Assembly (NCBI GenBank): GCA_958367245.1
Contig: CATXEA010000023.1
Span: 1 to 49,920 of the forward strand
DNA length: 49,920 nucleotides
Source: an uncultured Blautia sp.
GTDB taxonomy: Bacteria; Bacillota; Clostridia; Lachnospirales; Lachnospiraceae
Reading direction: 5' to 3'
Every line of letters starts with the position of its first letter. The first letter of the stretch is position 1. Below, in pieces: positions 16,128 through 24,939 of this stretch. The notes below the pieces were generated by a model that was given only the letters and a program-made list of their open reading frames with translations, was not told the origin of the DNA and did not search any database. The position numbers and the translations under genes are program-made.

Positions 16128-17318
16128 ATGGGACGTTTTACATTACCAAGAGATCTTTATCATGGAAAAGGCGCTCTGGAAGCTCTTAAAACTTTTACCG
16201 GAAAGAAAGCAGTAGTCGTAGTAGGCGGCGGCTCCATGAAACGCTTCGGCTTCCTTGACAAGGCTGTATCCTATCTGGAAGAAGCAGGCATGGAAGTGAA
16301 ATTAATCGAAAATGTTGAACCGGATCCAAGTGTTGAAACCGTTATGCGCGGCGCAAAAGTTATGCAGGAATTTGAGCCGGACTGGATCGTTGCAATGGGC
16401 GGCGGCTCTCCAATCGACGCAGCCAAGGCTATGTGGACCTTCTATGAATATCCGGAAACCACCTTTGAGGATCTGATTACTCCGTTCAGTTTTCCGACTC
16501 TTCGTACCAAAGCCCGCTTCTGCGCAATTTCCTCTACCTCAGGAACTGCTACAGAGGTTACGGCTTTCGCTGTTATCACAAACTATCAGAATGGCGTTAA
16601 ATATCCTCTGGCAGACTTTAATATCACACCGGATGTTGCAATCGTTGACCCGACTCTCGCTGAGACGATGCCGCCGAAATTAACCGCACACACAGGTATG
16701 GATGCTATGACTCATGCAGTGGAAGCTTATGTATCCACAATGCACTGCGACTATACAGACCCTCTTGCCCTTCATGCGATCAAAATGATCCACCATGATT
16801 TAAAAGCCTCCTATGACGGAGATCTGGAAGCAAGAGACAGAATGCACAATGCACAGTGTCTGGCAGGTATGGCTTTCTCCAACGCTCTCCTTGGTATCGT
16901 TCACTCTATGGCGCATAAGACAGGCGCTGCTTATACAGGCGGTCACATTGTACATGGCTGCGCCAATGCAATGTATCTTCCGAGAGTCATCCAGTATAAT
17001 GCGAAGGTTCCGGAAGCTGCCGTAAGATATGCTGAAATCGCAGATTTCATCAATCTCGGCGGAGAAACAACAGAAGAGAAGGTTGCTCTTCTTGTTGCAG
17101 AATTGAAGAAGATGAACGAAGCACTCAATATTCCGAAAGGCATCTTCGAATACGAGGGCGGCATCATCGACGAAAAAGAATTCCTCGAGAAACTGCCTAA
17201 GGTTGCAGAGCTTGCTATCGGCGACGCATGTACAGGCTCCAATCCAAGACAGCCTTCACAGGAAGATATGGAAAAACTTCTGAAAGCCTGCTATTACGGC
17301 GAGGACATTGATTTCTGA
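16128..17318 (+). CDS. Iron-containing alcohol dehydrogenase (group III)
   Basis: This 396-residue protein has the cofactor-binding loop GGGSPIDAAK (91-100), STSGTATEVT (136-145), and the four metal ligands of the family, D192, H196, H259 and H273. The spacings of 63 and 14 between the histidines match FucO. Such enzymes interconvert aldehydes and alcohols (ethanol, butanol or diols) with NAD(P)H during fermentation in the cytoplasm. The ATG has GAAAGGAG upstream. It is monocistronic, with its own promoter and a strong terminator. The exact substrate cannot be read from the sequence. Confidence 0.92.
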   Translation: MGRFTLPRDLYHGKGALEALKTFTGKKAVVVVGGGSMKRFGFLDKAVSYLEEAGMEVKLIENVEPDPSVETVMRGAKVMQEFEPDWIVAMGGGSPIDAAKAMWTFYEYPETTFEDLITPFSFPTLRTKARFCAISSTSGTATEVTAFAVITNYQNGVKYPLADFNITPDVAIVDPTLAETMPPKLTAHTGMDAMTHAVEAYVSTMHCDYTDPLALHAIKMIHHDLKASYDGDLEARDRMHNAQCLAGMAFSNALLGIVHSMAHKTGAAYTGGHIVHGCANAMYLPRVIQYNAKVPEAAVRYAEIADFINLGGETTEEKVALLVAELKKMNEALNIPKGIFEYEGGIIDEKEFLEKLPKVAELAIGDACTGSNPRQPSQEDMEKLLKACYYGEDIDF

Positions 17319-17327
17319 TTCATACAG

Positions 17328-17376
17328 AAATCCCCTGCAGGATTGTTTTCTCACAATCCTGCAGGGGATTTTTTTC
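17328..17376. terminator. Terminator of the alcohol dehydrogenase gene
   Basis: The arms AATCCCCTGCAGGATTGT and ACAATCCTGCAGGGGATT pair over 18 bases around a six-base loop and are followed by a T run on the plus strand. It may also end the convergent PspC operon. Confidence 0.9.
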
Positions 17377-17398
17377 ATTTCATATCAGATGTTACGCT

Positions 17399-17584
17399 TC
17401 AGCCCCGGGGTATAATGATGGCAGCTACAATATATGCCCAGATTCCCGCACCGCCGAAGCAGGTAAGTACCACCCATGCCAGACGCACCAGCGTTGGGTC
17501 GATATCAAAGTATTCTGCAATACCGCCGCATACGCCGCATAGCATACAGTTGGCGGAAGATTTATATAGGCGTTTATTACTCAT
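17399..17584 (-). CDS. PspC domain small membrane protein
   Basis: The 61-residue protein is a single PspC domain: KRLYKSSANCMLCGVCGGIAEYF (split around the GVCGGIAEY signature), DPTLVRLAWVVL, and a final membrane helix ending IIIPRG. PspC-type proteins sense or buffer membrane stress and often partner with DUF4097/LiaG-like and PadR genes, as here. RBS AAGAAGGA precedes the ATG. It is the last gene of the operon, 52 bases after DUF4097. Confidence 0.9.
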   Translation of the reverse strand: MSNKRLYKSSANCMLCGVCGGIAEYFDIDPTLVRLAWVVLTCFGGAGIWAYIVAAIIIPRG

Positions 17585-17636
17585 ATGGATTCCTTCTTTC
17601 TAAACATCAATATTGTTATAAACAATTATCTTTTTT

Positions 17637-18242
17637 TCATTCAAACTCCACGTTGATTGTGCCGATTCCGCACTCAAGATCAATATATTTCTTAGCTCCG
17701 GGATTATCTATCTGCTTTTCCTGAGCCAGACCGCTGTACTCGTCGCCGTCAATCTGAATGCTTCCGATTCCGCACTCCAGAGTGTAGCTGTAATCGGACT
17801 TCTGACCGGAAACCTTCAAATCCATTGTTCCCATACCGCATTCACCGCTGATTTCTCCTGCATCCAGACCGGTAAGCTCCATAGTTCCTGCTCCTACCTC
17901 AAGATCTGCTTCAATGGCTGTGATACTGCCTGAATTTTTAAACTCTCCTGCACCAACAGCAATGTCAAGGCTGTTTGCTGCGAAATCACTCCTCAGATCC
18001 AGAATTCCGGAATCCACGGAAATCTCTGCTTCACGGAAAGTCGTTCCCTTCGGGTAAGAAACCTTCACTGTTCTTTTGGACTCTTTCTGCCTGCGTGTGC
18101 TGACAATCTCAAGACTGCTGCCTTCTTCTCTTACACTTATGTCTCCATAGAGATCGTTAATTACCTCTACTGTGACAGTATCATCTCCGTTCTCTTCCAG
18201 AATCAGCTCATCGTAGCAAAGATCGATTTCCAGATCATCCAT
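17637..18242 (-). pseudogene. DUF4097 (LiaG-like) domain, C-terminal part cut off by an amber codon
   Basis: The 201 codons encode a repetitive beta-strand domain of the DUF4097 type, with recurring G-x-G turns (GVGAGEFKNSGSITAIE-like, ECGIGTINVEF). It is in the same frame as 18243-18590 and is separated from it only by one TAG. Intact relatives run from an N-terminal membrane anchor through YSFR straight into this beta domain, so the two pieces look like one gene broken by a single-base change (for example CAG to TAG). An ATG follows the stop directly, but no good ribosome binding site is placed for it, so expression would need reinitiation or read-through and would give a protein without a membrane anchor. 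Confidence 0.7.
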
Positions 18243-18590
18243 CTAACGGAAGCTGTACACATCTCCCTCACCGCTGTGTCTTCCCTCATCTGCCCTCACT
18301 GTATTTTCATCCGATAAGGCAACTGTCGTTTTTTCTATATCTCCTATTTCCCAGTCATCATCGTCATCATAATCGTCGTCATAATCATCATCGTCGTAAT
18401 CGTCATCGTAATCCCCCCAGAAGTCGAAATTGTCGTCGTCCCATTCAAGAGGATGGCGCACGCGATGCCTGATTTCCTGCCAGACGCCGTCGCTTCCGGC
18501 GCCCATGACCACTCCCGCTGTGGTAAGTCCGATTCCAACTACACACAATACGGCTGAAACAGTTACGATAACTTTCATAAATTTCTTCAT
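18243..18590 (-). pseudogene. N-terminal anchor and acidic linker of the split DUF4097 protein
   Basis: The 115 residues comprise a signal anchor (about 7-30), a basic stretch near RHRVRHPLEW, and an extraordinary aspartate/tyrosine-rich segment (about residues 52-80, with many DDDYDDD-type units) followed by EGDVYSFR and a TAG stop. In related proteins the YSFR segment leads into the DUF4097 domain, which here begins with the very next codon. The start codon lies four bases after the DUF1700 stop, so translation is coupled. The truncated product could still be made as a small membrane protein with an acidic exposed tail. Confidence 0.7.
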
Positions 18591-18594
18591 AGGC

Positions 18595-19323
18595 TTACCT
18601 CACTTTCTTCTCCCGATGGAGCAAATCATAACAAAAATCAGTAAACTTTCTTAATAATTTCGGAAATACCTTCGCTGCTGCCCAGAAAAGAGCCGCTGCA
18701 AGGAGAATTCCAACTGCCAGCATGATACAGGCAATTCCAAGCGTCAGAATTGCAGAAGCTGCAGAGCCGGCAAACAGGCTGACGCCCCAGACTCCCATTC
18801 CCAGAGCTCCGATAATAAGCCCCAGAGAAAGAACTCCCGCTCCGAATACCAGAAGAAACGGAAGCAGAAGAATCGTTACCAGAACCCCAAGCACACCGCC
18901 TACTGCGCCTGTCAGAAACGGAGAAAGAAATACCAGCAGAATCAGGATTAAAGCAACTTTTCCGCTGCTCCTTGTCTTCCCTGCGTGATACCCCCGCTCT
19001 GCGCGGTCTGCCTTTCTCTGCTCTCTCGAGCTTCGATATGCCTCTCCTCTTTCCTCCGGCATCTGAGCGTCTCCTGCCGTCCTTGTGTCCTCGTAGCCCC
19101 GCTCAGTATACTGCGCATATTCTTCGCTGCTCTCCTTTAAATCTGCCTTGATGATCGCAGCTACCTTCCCCGGACTTCCAAGCTCACGGATGACCGCCGC
19201 CTCGTTCTCCGGTCCTGCGTCGTCAAAGTAGCTCTCATAATAATCAAGGGCTTCGTCCCTTTCATCTTTCGGGATGTCAGCGAGCAATTTCTTCAATTGT
19301 TCCATAAATTGCACCCTGTTCAT
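18595..19323 (-). CDS. DUF1700 family membrane protein
   Basis: This 242-residue protein starts with the DUF1700 motif (MNRVQFMEQLKKLLADIP and EALDYYESYFDDAG), then a basic/acidic linker, then about four hydrophobic helices (about 122-215). DUF1700 proteins are usually encoded between a PadR regulator and a DUF4097 protein and are thought to interact with them at the membrane. I start at the ATG at 19323 because GGGAGGA lies eight bases upstream; a TTG two codons earlier would overlap the PadR stop codon. Confidence 0.88.
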   Translation of the reverse strand: MNRVQFMEQLKKLLADIPKDERDEALDYYESYFDDAGPENEAAVIRELGSPGKVAAIIKADLKESSEEYAQYTERGYEDTRTAGDAQMPEERGEAYRSSREQRKADRAERGYHAGKTRSSGKVALILILLVFLSPFLTGAVGGVLGVLVTILLLPFLLVFGAGVLSLGLIIGALGMGVWGVSLFAGSAASAILTLGIACIMLAVGILLAAALFWAAAKVFPKLLRKFTDFCYDLLHREKKVR

Positions 19324-19325
19324 AA

Positions 19326-19643
19326 TCAAATTCCTCCCTCAAACAGTTTCGTAATCTTAGATGAGTAATTCTTCCATTCCACTTTATAGAGATTGAGCTG
19401 CGCCGCTCCCTTCTCCGTCAGTTTATAATATCTCCTGTTTCTTCCTGCATAAGCCATATCGTAGACTTCCAGGCAATCGTCCTTCTGCAGTCTCCGCAAT
19501 ACGGGATAAAGAGTGGACTCGGAAACGTCGAGAACGCCCCGTACATCCTGCGTAATCTTATACCCGTAAGTTCCTTCTGCCTCACTGGCAACAACCGCCA
19601 GAACAATCGCATCCAGAAGCGCGGCTCCTGTATTAAATACCAT
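19326..19643 (-). CDS. PadR family transcriptional regulator
   Basis: The 105 residues form a PadR winged helix: AIVLAVVASEAEGTYGYKI, then SESTLYPVLRRLQKD (recognition helix), then NRRYYKLTEKG (wing). Such proteins repress their own operon, often in response to envelope or antimicrobial stress. It is the first gene of PadR-DUF1700-DUF4097-PspC. A palindrome overlapping the promoter at 19701-19717 is the likely operator. Confidence 0.92.
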   Translation of the reverse strand: MVFNTGAALLDAIVLAVVASEAEGTYGYKITQDVRGVLDVSESTLYPVLRRLQKDDCLEVYDMAYAGRNRRYYKLTEKGAAQLNLYKVEWKNYSSKITKLFEGGI

Positions 19644-19663
19644 GGGCTCACTTCCTTCTGTTT

Positions 19664-19730
19664 TATATTATACAATTCTTTATATTGTTTTGATGATGAT
19701 ATTATACGTTGTATAATATAGTTTTGTCAA
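19664..19730 (-). promoter_or_regulatory. Promoter and inverted-repeat operator of the PadR operon
   Basis: On the minus strand TTGACA (19730-19725), 18 bases and TATAAT (19706-19701) form the promoter. ATTATAC-GTT-GTATAAT (19701-19717) is a perfect palindrome covering the -10. TATATTATACAA (19664-19675) is the exact inverse of 19709-19720. Binding of PadR at these sites would block the promoter. Confidence 0.65.
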
Positions 19731-19842
19731 TAGTATTTATGAAAAAAGTGTTTTCTATTATAATGAGTTAGAAAATTCGTTCCCATTCACAATAACGAAA
19801 TTTCCGAAACTATACGCCATTCTCAAAGAAAGGTAACACACT

Positions 19843-21252
19843 ATGAGCGATAACAATAAAATCCATCTTCTTCCCCAGTCATTCCTTGACAGGATGAAAA
19901 ACATGCTTGGGGAGGAATACGATACATTTCTGGACAGCTTCCGCGCCCCCCGAACCTTCGGACTGCGGGTAAACACATCCAAAATTTCCTGTGAAGAATT
20001 TGAACACCTCTGTCCTTTCCCAATCACAAGGATTCCCTGGACAGACAACGGCTACTTCTACAATGAGGAAAGCCGTCCTTCCCGCTGCCCTTATTATCAG
20101 GCAGGGCTTTATTATCTTCAGGAACCAAGCGCTATGACGCCTGCTTCCCGCATCCCGATTGTTCCCGGAGATTTCGTCCTTGACCTCTGTGCTGCACCGG
20201 GAGGCAAAGCCACTGCTGCAGGCGCAGCCCTTAAAGGAGAAGGTCTTCTGGTCGCCAATGACATCAGCAATTCCCGGGCAAAGGCGCTTCTCCGCAATCT
20301 GGAGCTTTTCGGCATCCACAATGTATTCGTGGCAAACGAAACTCCTGCAAAGCTTGAAAAAGCCTTCCCTGAATTTTTTGACAAAATCATTCTTGACGCT
20401 CCATGCTCCGGAGAAGGTATGTTCCGAAAAGAAGACGCCCTTGCCAGAGATTGGACGCCTGAGAAATCCCATGAGCTTGCCTCCATCCAGAAAGAGCTGA
20501 TTCTGCAGGCTGCCAATATGCTCCGTCCGGGAGGACTGCTTCTCTATTCTACCTGCACCTTCGCGCCTGAAGAAGATGAAGGAACTGTGTCTTTCCTTCT
20601 GGAAGAAAGAAAAGATATGAAGCTTCTTGATATGGAAGGCTATGAAGGCTTCTCCTGCGGAGTTCCCCAGTGGGGAAACGGCGATGAGCAGCTTACGAAG
20701 TGTGTCCGTATCTTCCCTCATAAAATGAACGGAGAAGGGCATTTCCTTGCCCTGTTCCAAAAAGAGGGAACTGCAATCCGTCCGGTAAACCTTCCCAGCG
20801 TAAAGCCGGACAAAAACGCTTTCTCTTTACTGGAAGGATTTCTACATGAAATCGGACTTTCTTCTCTCGGCGGTCATCCTTTTGACTGGAACAGAGTCGA
20901 GGTCAGAGGAGATAAGGTGTATTATCTCCCTCCTGTTACAGCCCCTTTCCGCGGACTTACTTTCCTTCGAAACGGTCTCTATCTGGGCGATCTGAAAAAG
21001 AACCGGTTCGAGCCGGCGCAGCCTTTTGCTCTTGCCCTTCGCAAGGGTGAGGCTCAGGCAGTTATCTCCCTCAAAGCAGACGACCCGAGAATTACCCGAT
21101 ATTTAAAAGGGGAAACCCTGAACATTGATTCCGGAGAAGCATCTAATGAAAAAGGCTGGCACCTTCTCTGCGCCGACGGTTATCCCATAGGCTTCGGAAA
21201 GCTTGTCAACCATATCCTCAAAAATAAATATCCCGCAGGCTGGAGAGTTTAA
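19843..21252 (+). CDS. RsmF-like 16S rRNA m5C methyltransferase (NOL1/NOP2/Sun family)
   Basis: This 469-residue enzyme has the SAM-binding motif LDLCAAPGGK (113-122), and the two family cysteines, C188 in DAPCSGEGMF and C238 in STCTF. The C-terminal third resembles the RsmF-type RNA-binding tail. Family members methylate cytosine C5 in 16S rRNA; the exact position cannot be read here. It starts with an ATG behind AGAAAGG and ends in a strong hairpin shared with the convergent addA. Confidence 0.9.
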   Translation: MSDNNKIHLLPQSFLDRMKNMLGEEYDTFLDSFRAPRTFGLRVNTSKISCEEFEHLCPFPITRIPWTDNGYFYNEESRPSRCPYYQAGLYYLQEPSAMTPASRIPIVPGDFVLDLCAAPGGKATAAGAALKGEGLLVANDISNSRAKALLRNLELFGIHNVFVANETPAKLEKAFPEFFDKIILDAPCSGEGMFRKEDALARDWTPEKSHELASIQKELILQAANMLRPGGLLLYSTCTFAPEEDEGTVSFLLEERKDMKLLDMEGYEGFSCGVPQWGNGDEQLTKCVRIFPHKMNGEGHFLALFQKEGTAIRPVNLPSVKPDKNAFSLLEGFLHEIGLSSLGGHPFDWNRVEVRGDKVYYLPPVTAPFRGLTFLRNGLYLGDLKKNRFEPAQPFALALRKGEAQAVISLKADDPRITRYLKGETLNIDSGEASNEKGWHLLCADGYPIGFGKLVNHILKNKYPAGWRV

Positions 21253-21275
21253 CCTCTCCCCTGCGGGATATTTTA
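21229..21275. terminator. Bidirectional terminator between the rRNA methyltransferase gene and addA
   Basis: The outer arms TATCCCGCAGG/CCTGCGGGATA and inner arms GGAGAG/CTCTCC form one long hairpin with TTTT on the plus side. The left arm includes the last codons of the methyltransferase. Confidence 0.8.
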
Positions 21276-24200
21276 TAACAGTATTGATTTTTTAAGAGTA
21301 AAGGAATAAATGTATTTCTCTTTTACACACTTTCCTGTCATTCGTTCAAGCGCCTGAGCATAATCCGAAAGCTGGCTCTGATACATCTCGATCAGCTTTC
21401 TCTCTCCGGCTTTATCTGTTTTATAATCCACAAGTACGATTCCATCTTCCTCATAGAAGTAGGCGTCTATAATTCCCTGTACCAGTACAGTCTCATTTCC
21501 CTGCCATTCTTCCTCAATCTCCGAAGCTTTTCTGGATATAACAAACGGCTGCTCTCTGCGAAGCTTCTTTCCGGCAAAAGCCTTCGCCATCCTCTTTCCC
21601 AGTTCCGATTCCAGAAATCCAAGTATATCTCTTACACGGATACACGCTGCTTCTTCCTGACTGAGCTTCTTCTGTTCCTGAAGTTCTCTGATAAGCAGGC
21701 GGACGTTTTCCTCTGAGACAGGGCGGCTGTAATCCATACATTCCATAATCCTGTGATATGCCGTTCCTCTGGCTGCTCCTGTAAATTCCTCATCTTGTTC
21801 TTTCTGCATAAACCTTGGAATCACGGAAATGGTTTCTGTTTCTTTTGTTATATTTTCTTCCCTGTCGTATTCTCCCTGCCAGCTCCTCTTTTTCAATTCC
21901 GAGACACTTACCTTCACAGGAATATCCTCCAGATAATCGTAGGGATAAACAAAGGAAAAGCGTTCCTCAATTTCTTTTCTTACTTCTTCATCGTAAACCT
22001 TTTCTGTATCCCAGTCTGTCAGCGCCTGTTTTTCCATCTGAGCTCCTGTCTGATGAAGGATTTCTTCCTGAGCCATCTGTGATGCTGTTACTTTCACAAT
22101 TTCAAATTCTGAAGAATCGTCATAAAATCCTCTTTTTCCCCTGTCAGAGATTCCATACTCTTCCAGTAACGGGTCGAAGCTTCTGTGTCTTGCAAGAGCG
22201 GGAAGAACGAAGTCCCAGTAATTTTTTGCCTTCATCCTTGTTTCCATAGAAAGCAGTTCTTCTTCTGAATCGCGATGCCTTGCCAGCTTGTACATCAGCT
22301 TTTCCATCTTACTTACCGTTCCTGTCAGAATCAGTTTTTCCTTTGCCCTTGTCAGAGCCACATAGAGGACGCGCAGTTCTTCTCCCAGACTTTCTTTTAC
22401 AAGCTGGCGTCTTATCATCTGCTTATTCAGGGAAGACGCCACAATTCTTTTTCCGGGCAGGATAGCGTCTGCTCCAAGTCCTAGTTCAGGATGAATAAGG
22501 AGAGAAGCATTCATATCCTGAAAGTTGAACTGTTTCCCCATTCCTGCCACAAAGACAACCGGAAACTCAAGTCCCTTGCTCTTGTGGATAGTCATAATCT
22601 CTACTGTTTTGCTTCCTGCCCCCAAAAGGCTGACTTCCCCGTAATCCACCTCATATTTCTGAAGCTGTTCAATGTAGCGGACAAAGTTAAACAATCCTCT
22701 GTAGCTTGTTTTTTCGTAATCCATTGCCTTTTCCACAAGCATGGACAGGTTTGCATATCTCTGTTCTCCTCCCGGCATGGCACGGGCATAATTTCCATAT
22801 CCCGTTTCCTTCAGAATATACAGAATCAACTGGTGAACCGGCGTATAGGCTGCCATTTTTCGTACTCTTTCCAATAAGTCCAGAAATTTTTTCAGCTTTT
22901 CTCCAAGTTCATCTTCCCCCTGACAGGCGCAGACGCTCTCATATAAAAGCCCTTCCTGTGTCTTTGCTTTCATCTCTGCCAGCTCCTGCGAAGTACAGCC
23001 TACCATAGGAGAACGCAGCACCCCCGCAAGAGGAATATCCTGTAAAGGATTGTCGCATACTTTCAGATAATTGAGAACAGTCACGACCTCAGACGCGGAG
23101 AAATATCCTGTTCTGGACGCACAGTATACAGGAATTCCCTGTACAGACAACACCTCACGGAAAGGCTCAGCCCATCCGTAAGCGCTTCGAAGAAGTATCA
23201 CAATATCCCCGTATTCCACAGGGCGGTAATCTCCTGTCTCTTTATCCAGAATCTTCTCTTTTCCTACTATGGCTTTAATCTTCTGCGCGATGGCAAGGGC
23301 TTCCAATTCCACCGCATTCTGTTCGCCCAATTCCTCCTCCAGTTCTTCGCCGTCTTTTTCTACCAGAAGAACCTCTGTTTTCAGGAAATCCTTATCTTCC
23401 CCTTCCGGAAAAATTGCTCCAGGGTAAAGAGCTGCCGCCTCATCGTATGTGATGCCTCCAAGGTCTTCTCCCATCAACTGGCGGAAAATATAATTGACAG
23501 CTTCCAGAACTTCCTTTCTGCTCCGGAAATTTTTGTGAAGGTCTATTCTCTGTTCCTGACTGTCTTCTGTGGAATATGTCTTATACTTTTCCATAAAAAG
23601 TTCCGGTCTTGCCAAACGGAAGCGATAAATGCTCTGCTTCACATCTCCCACCATGAAGATATTCTTTCTGCCGTTTATCCAGCCTGACACACAGTTTGTA
23701 AGCATCTCCTGCACAAGGTTGCTGTCCTGATACTCGTCCACCAGAACCTCGTCATATTTCTCAGACAGCTCTCTTGCAGCCTGACTCATCTTTTCCTCGT
23801 CCCCGTCTTCTGCCATCAGGATTTCCAAAGCGAAATGCTCCATGTCTGTGAAATCCAGAATGTTTTTATCACGCTTGGCAGCTCCATAACGCTCCTTAAA
23901 GGCAAGAGTCAGTTCCACAAGAATCTCCATCGGCGCTTTCGCAAGCTTTATAAATTCCAGAAGTTCCTCCTCTGTGTTATGGAAAAATCGGGCTCCAAGC
24001 CCTTTTATAATATCTTTTGCCTCTTCCCGAAGCTCTTTTACATTTTCTTTTTTGCGAATATCCGCATCCATCTTTTTCGCCGAAAGTCTGGCAAAGGACG
24101 GCTTAACAAGAAGCGACGATATTTCGTCGTAATCCTTTTTTTCTGCAAGCTGCAAAAGCGTATGAATCATTGTCAGATCGCTGTCCAGCGCATCCTCGTA

Positions 24201-24938
24201 AAGATATGGTCCGTCCGGCTCCTGACAGATTCTCTTCGCAGTTTCAATCAGTTCTTCTGCTCCGTCAAGTTCTTCCTTTGCAGTTTCCCATAACAATTTC
24301 ATCCATTTTGTCTCTTCTAATTCTTCTTTTGATGATATTTCATAACTTTCAAGACATTCATTCAACCATTTTTGCGGATATGGATTACTCATGGCAGATT
24401 CATAAAGCTTCAGAATCAATTCCTCCAGCCCTTCGTCTGTCTTTCCGGACGCATAACATTCCACGAAGCTGGTGTATCTTTCCTCTCCTGAGGCATACCA
24501 CTCTTCCAGAAGCTCTTTCAGCACATCCTTTTTCAGAAGCTTAAGCTCTCCCTCATCCCCTGTGCGATATCCGGGGTCAAGACCGATAAGATGGAAATAA
24601 TTCCGTATGATATACGCGCAGAAACCGTCAATGGTCGTAATCTGCGCCGTATGAATCAAATTTGACTGCTTCTGAAGATGTTCGTTTTCCGGCTCCTCAC
24701 AGATAGCTTTTTCCAGCGCTTTCGTAATTCTCTCTTTCATCTCCCCGGCAGCCGCCCTTGTAAAAGTCATAATCAGAAGCCTGTCTATATCCACAGGATT
24801 CGTTCTGTCCATAATTTTACTCAGGATTCGCTCTACCAGAACTGCCGTCTTTCCGGAGCCGGCTGCTGCGCTGACTAAAATATTGCGGTTTCGCAGGGAA
24901 ATTACCTTCTTTTGTTCTTCTGTCCATTTCGTAGCCAT
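21273..24938 (-). CDS. addA: AddA helicase-nuclease subunit
   Basis: The 1,221-residue protein is a UvrD-type helicase with Walker A AAAGSGKT (24-31), Walker B VDEYQDSN (near 400), TIHKSKGLEFPVV (helicase motif V) and a C-terminal RecB-type nuclease with GTAYHRIME and VDYKTD. With AddB it makes the AddAB complex, which resects double-strand breaks and loads RecA, the Firmicutes counterpart of RecBCD. Its start codon lies just past the addB stop with GGAGGA inside the addB end, so translation is coupled. Confidence 0.96.
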   Translation of the reverse strand: MATKWTEEQKKVISLRNRNILVSAAAGSGKTAVLVERILSKIMDRTNPVDIDRLLIMTFTRAAAGEMKERITKALEKAICEEPENEHLQKQSNLIHTAQITTIDGFCAYIIRNYFHLIGLDPGYRTGDEGELKLLKKDVLKELLEEWYASGEERYTSFVECYASGKTDEGLEELILKLYESAMSNPYPQKWLNECLESYEISSKEELEETKWMKLLWETAKEELDGAEELIETAKRICQEPDGPYLYEDALDSDLTMIHTLLQLAEKKDYDEISSLLVKPSFARLSAKKMDADIRKKENVKELREEAKDIIKGLGARFFHNTEEELLEFIKLAKAPMEILVELTLAFKERYGAAKRDKNILDFTDMEHFALEILMAEDGDEEKMSQAARELSEKYDEVLVDEYQDSNLVQEMLTNCVSGWINGRKNIFMVGDVKQSIYRFRLARPELFMEKYKTYSTEDSQEQRIDLHKNFRSRKEVLEAVNYIFRQLMGEDLGGITYDEAAALYPGAIFPEGEDKDFLKTEVLLVEKDGEELEEELGEQNAVELEALAIAQKIKAIVGKEKILDKETGDYRPVEYGDIVILLRSAYGWAEPFREVLSVQGIPVYCASRTGYFSASEVVTVLNYLKVCDNPLQDIPLAGVLRSPMVGCTSQELAEMKAKTQEGLLYESVCACQGEDELGEKLKKFLDLLERVRKMAAYTPVHQLILYILKETGYGNYARAMPGGEQRYANLSMLVEKAMDYEKTSYRGLFNFVRYIEQLQKYEVDYGEVSLLGAGSKTVEIMTIHKSKGLEFPVVFVAGMGKQFNFQDMNASLLIHPELGLGADAILPGKRIVASSLNKQMIRRQLVKESLGEELRVLYVALTRAKEKLILTGTVSKMEKLMYKLARHRDSEEELLSMETRMKAKNYWDFVLPALARHRSFDPLLEEYGISDRGKRGFYDDSSEFEIVKVTASQMAQEEILHQTGAQMEKQALTDWDTEKVYDEEVRKEIEERFSFVYPYDYLEDIPVKVSVSELKKRSWQGEYDREENITKETETISVIPRFMQKEQDEEFTGAARGTAYHRIMECMDYSRPVSEENVRLLIRELQEQKKLSQEEAACIRVRDILGFLESELGKRMAKAFAGKKLRREQPFVISRKASEIEEEWQGNETVLVQGIIDAYFYEEDGIVLVDYKTDKAGERKLIEMYQSQLSDYAQALERMTGKCVKEKYIYSFTLKKSILL

Positions 24939-24939
24939 T

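Noticed and set aside
19879..20760. 293-codon frame antisense to the rRNA methyltransferase
   Set aside because: No domain or ribosome binding site; the sense strand encodes all motifs of an RsmF-like enzyme.
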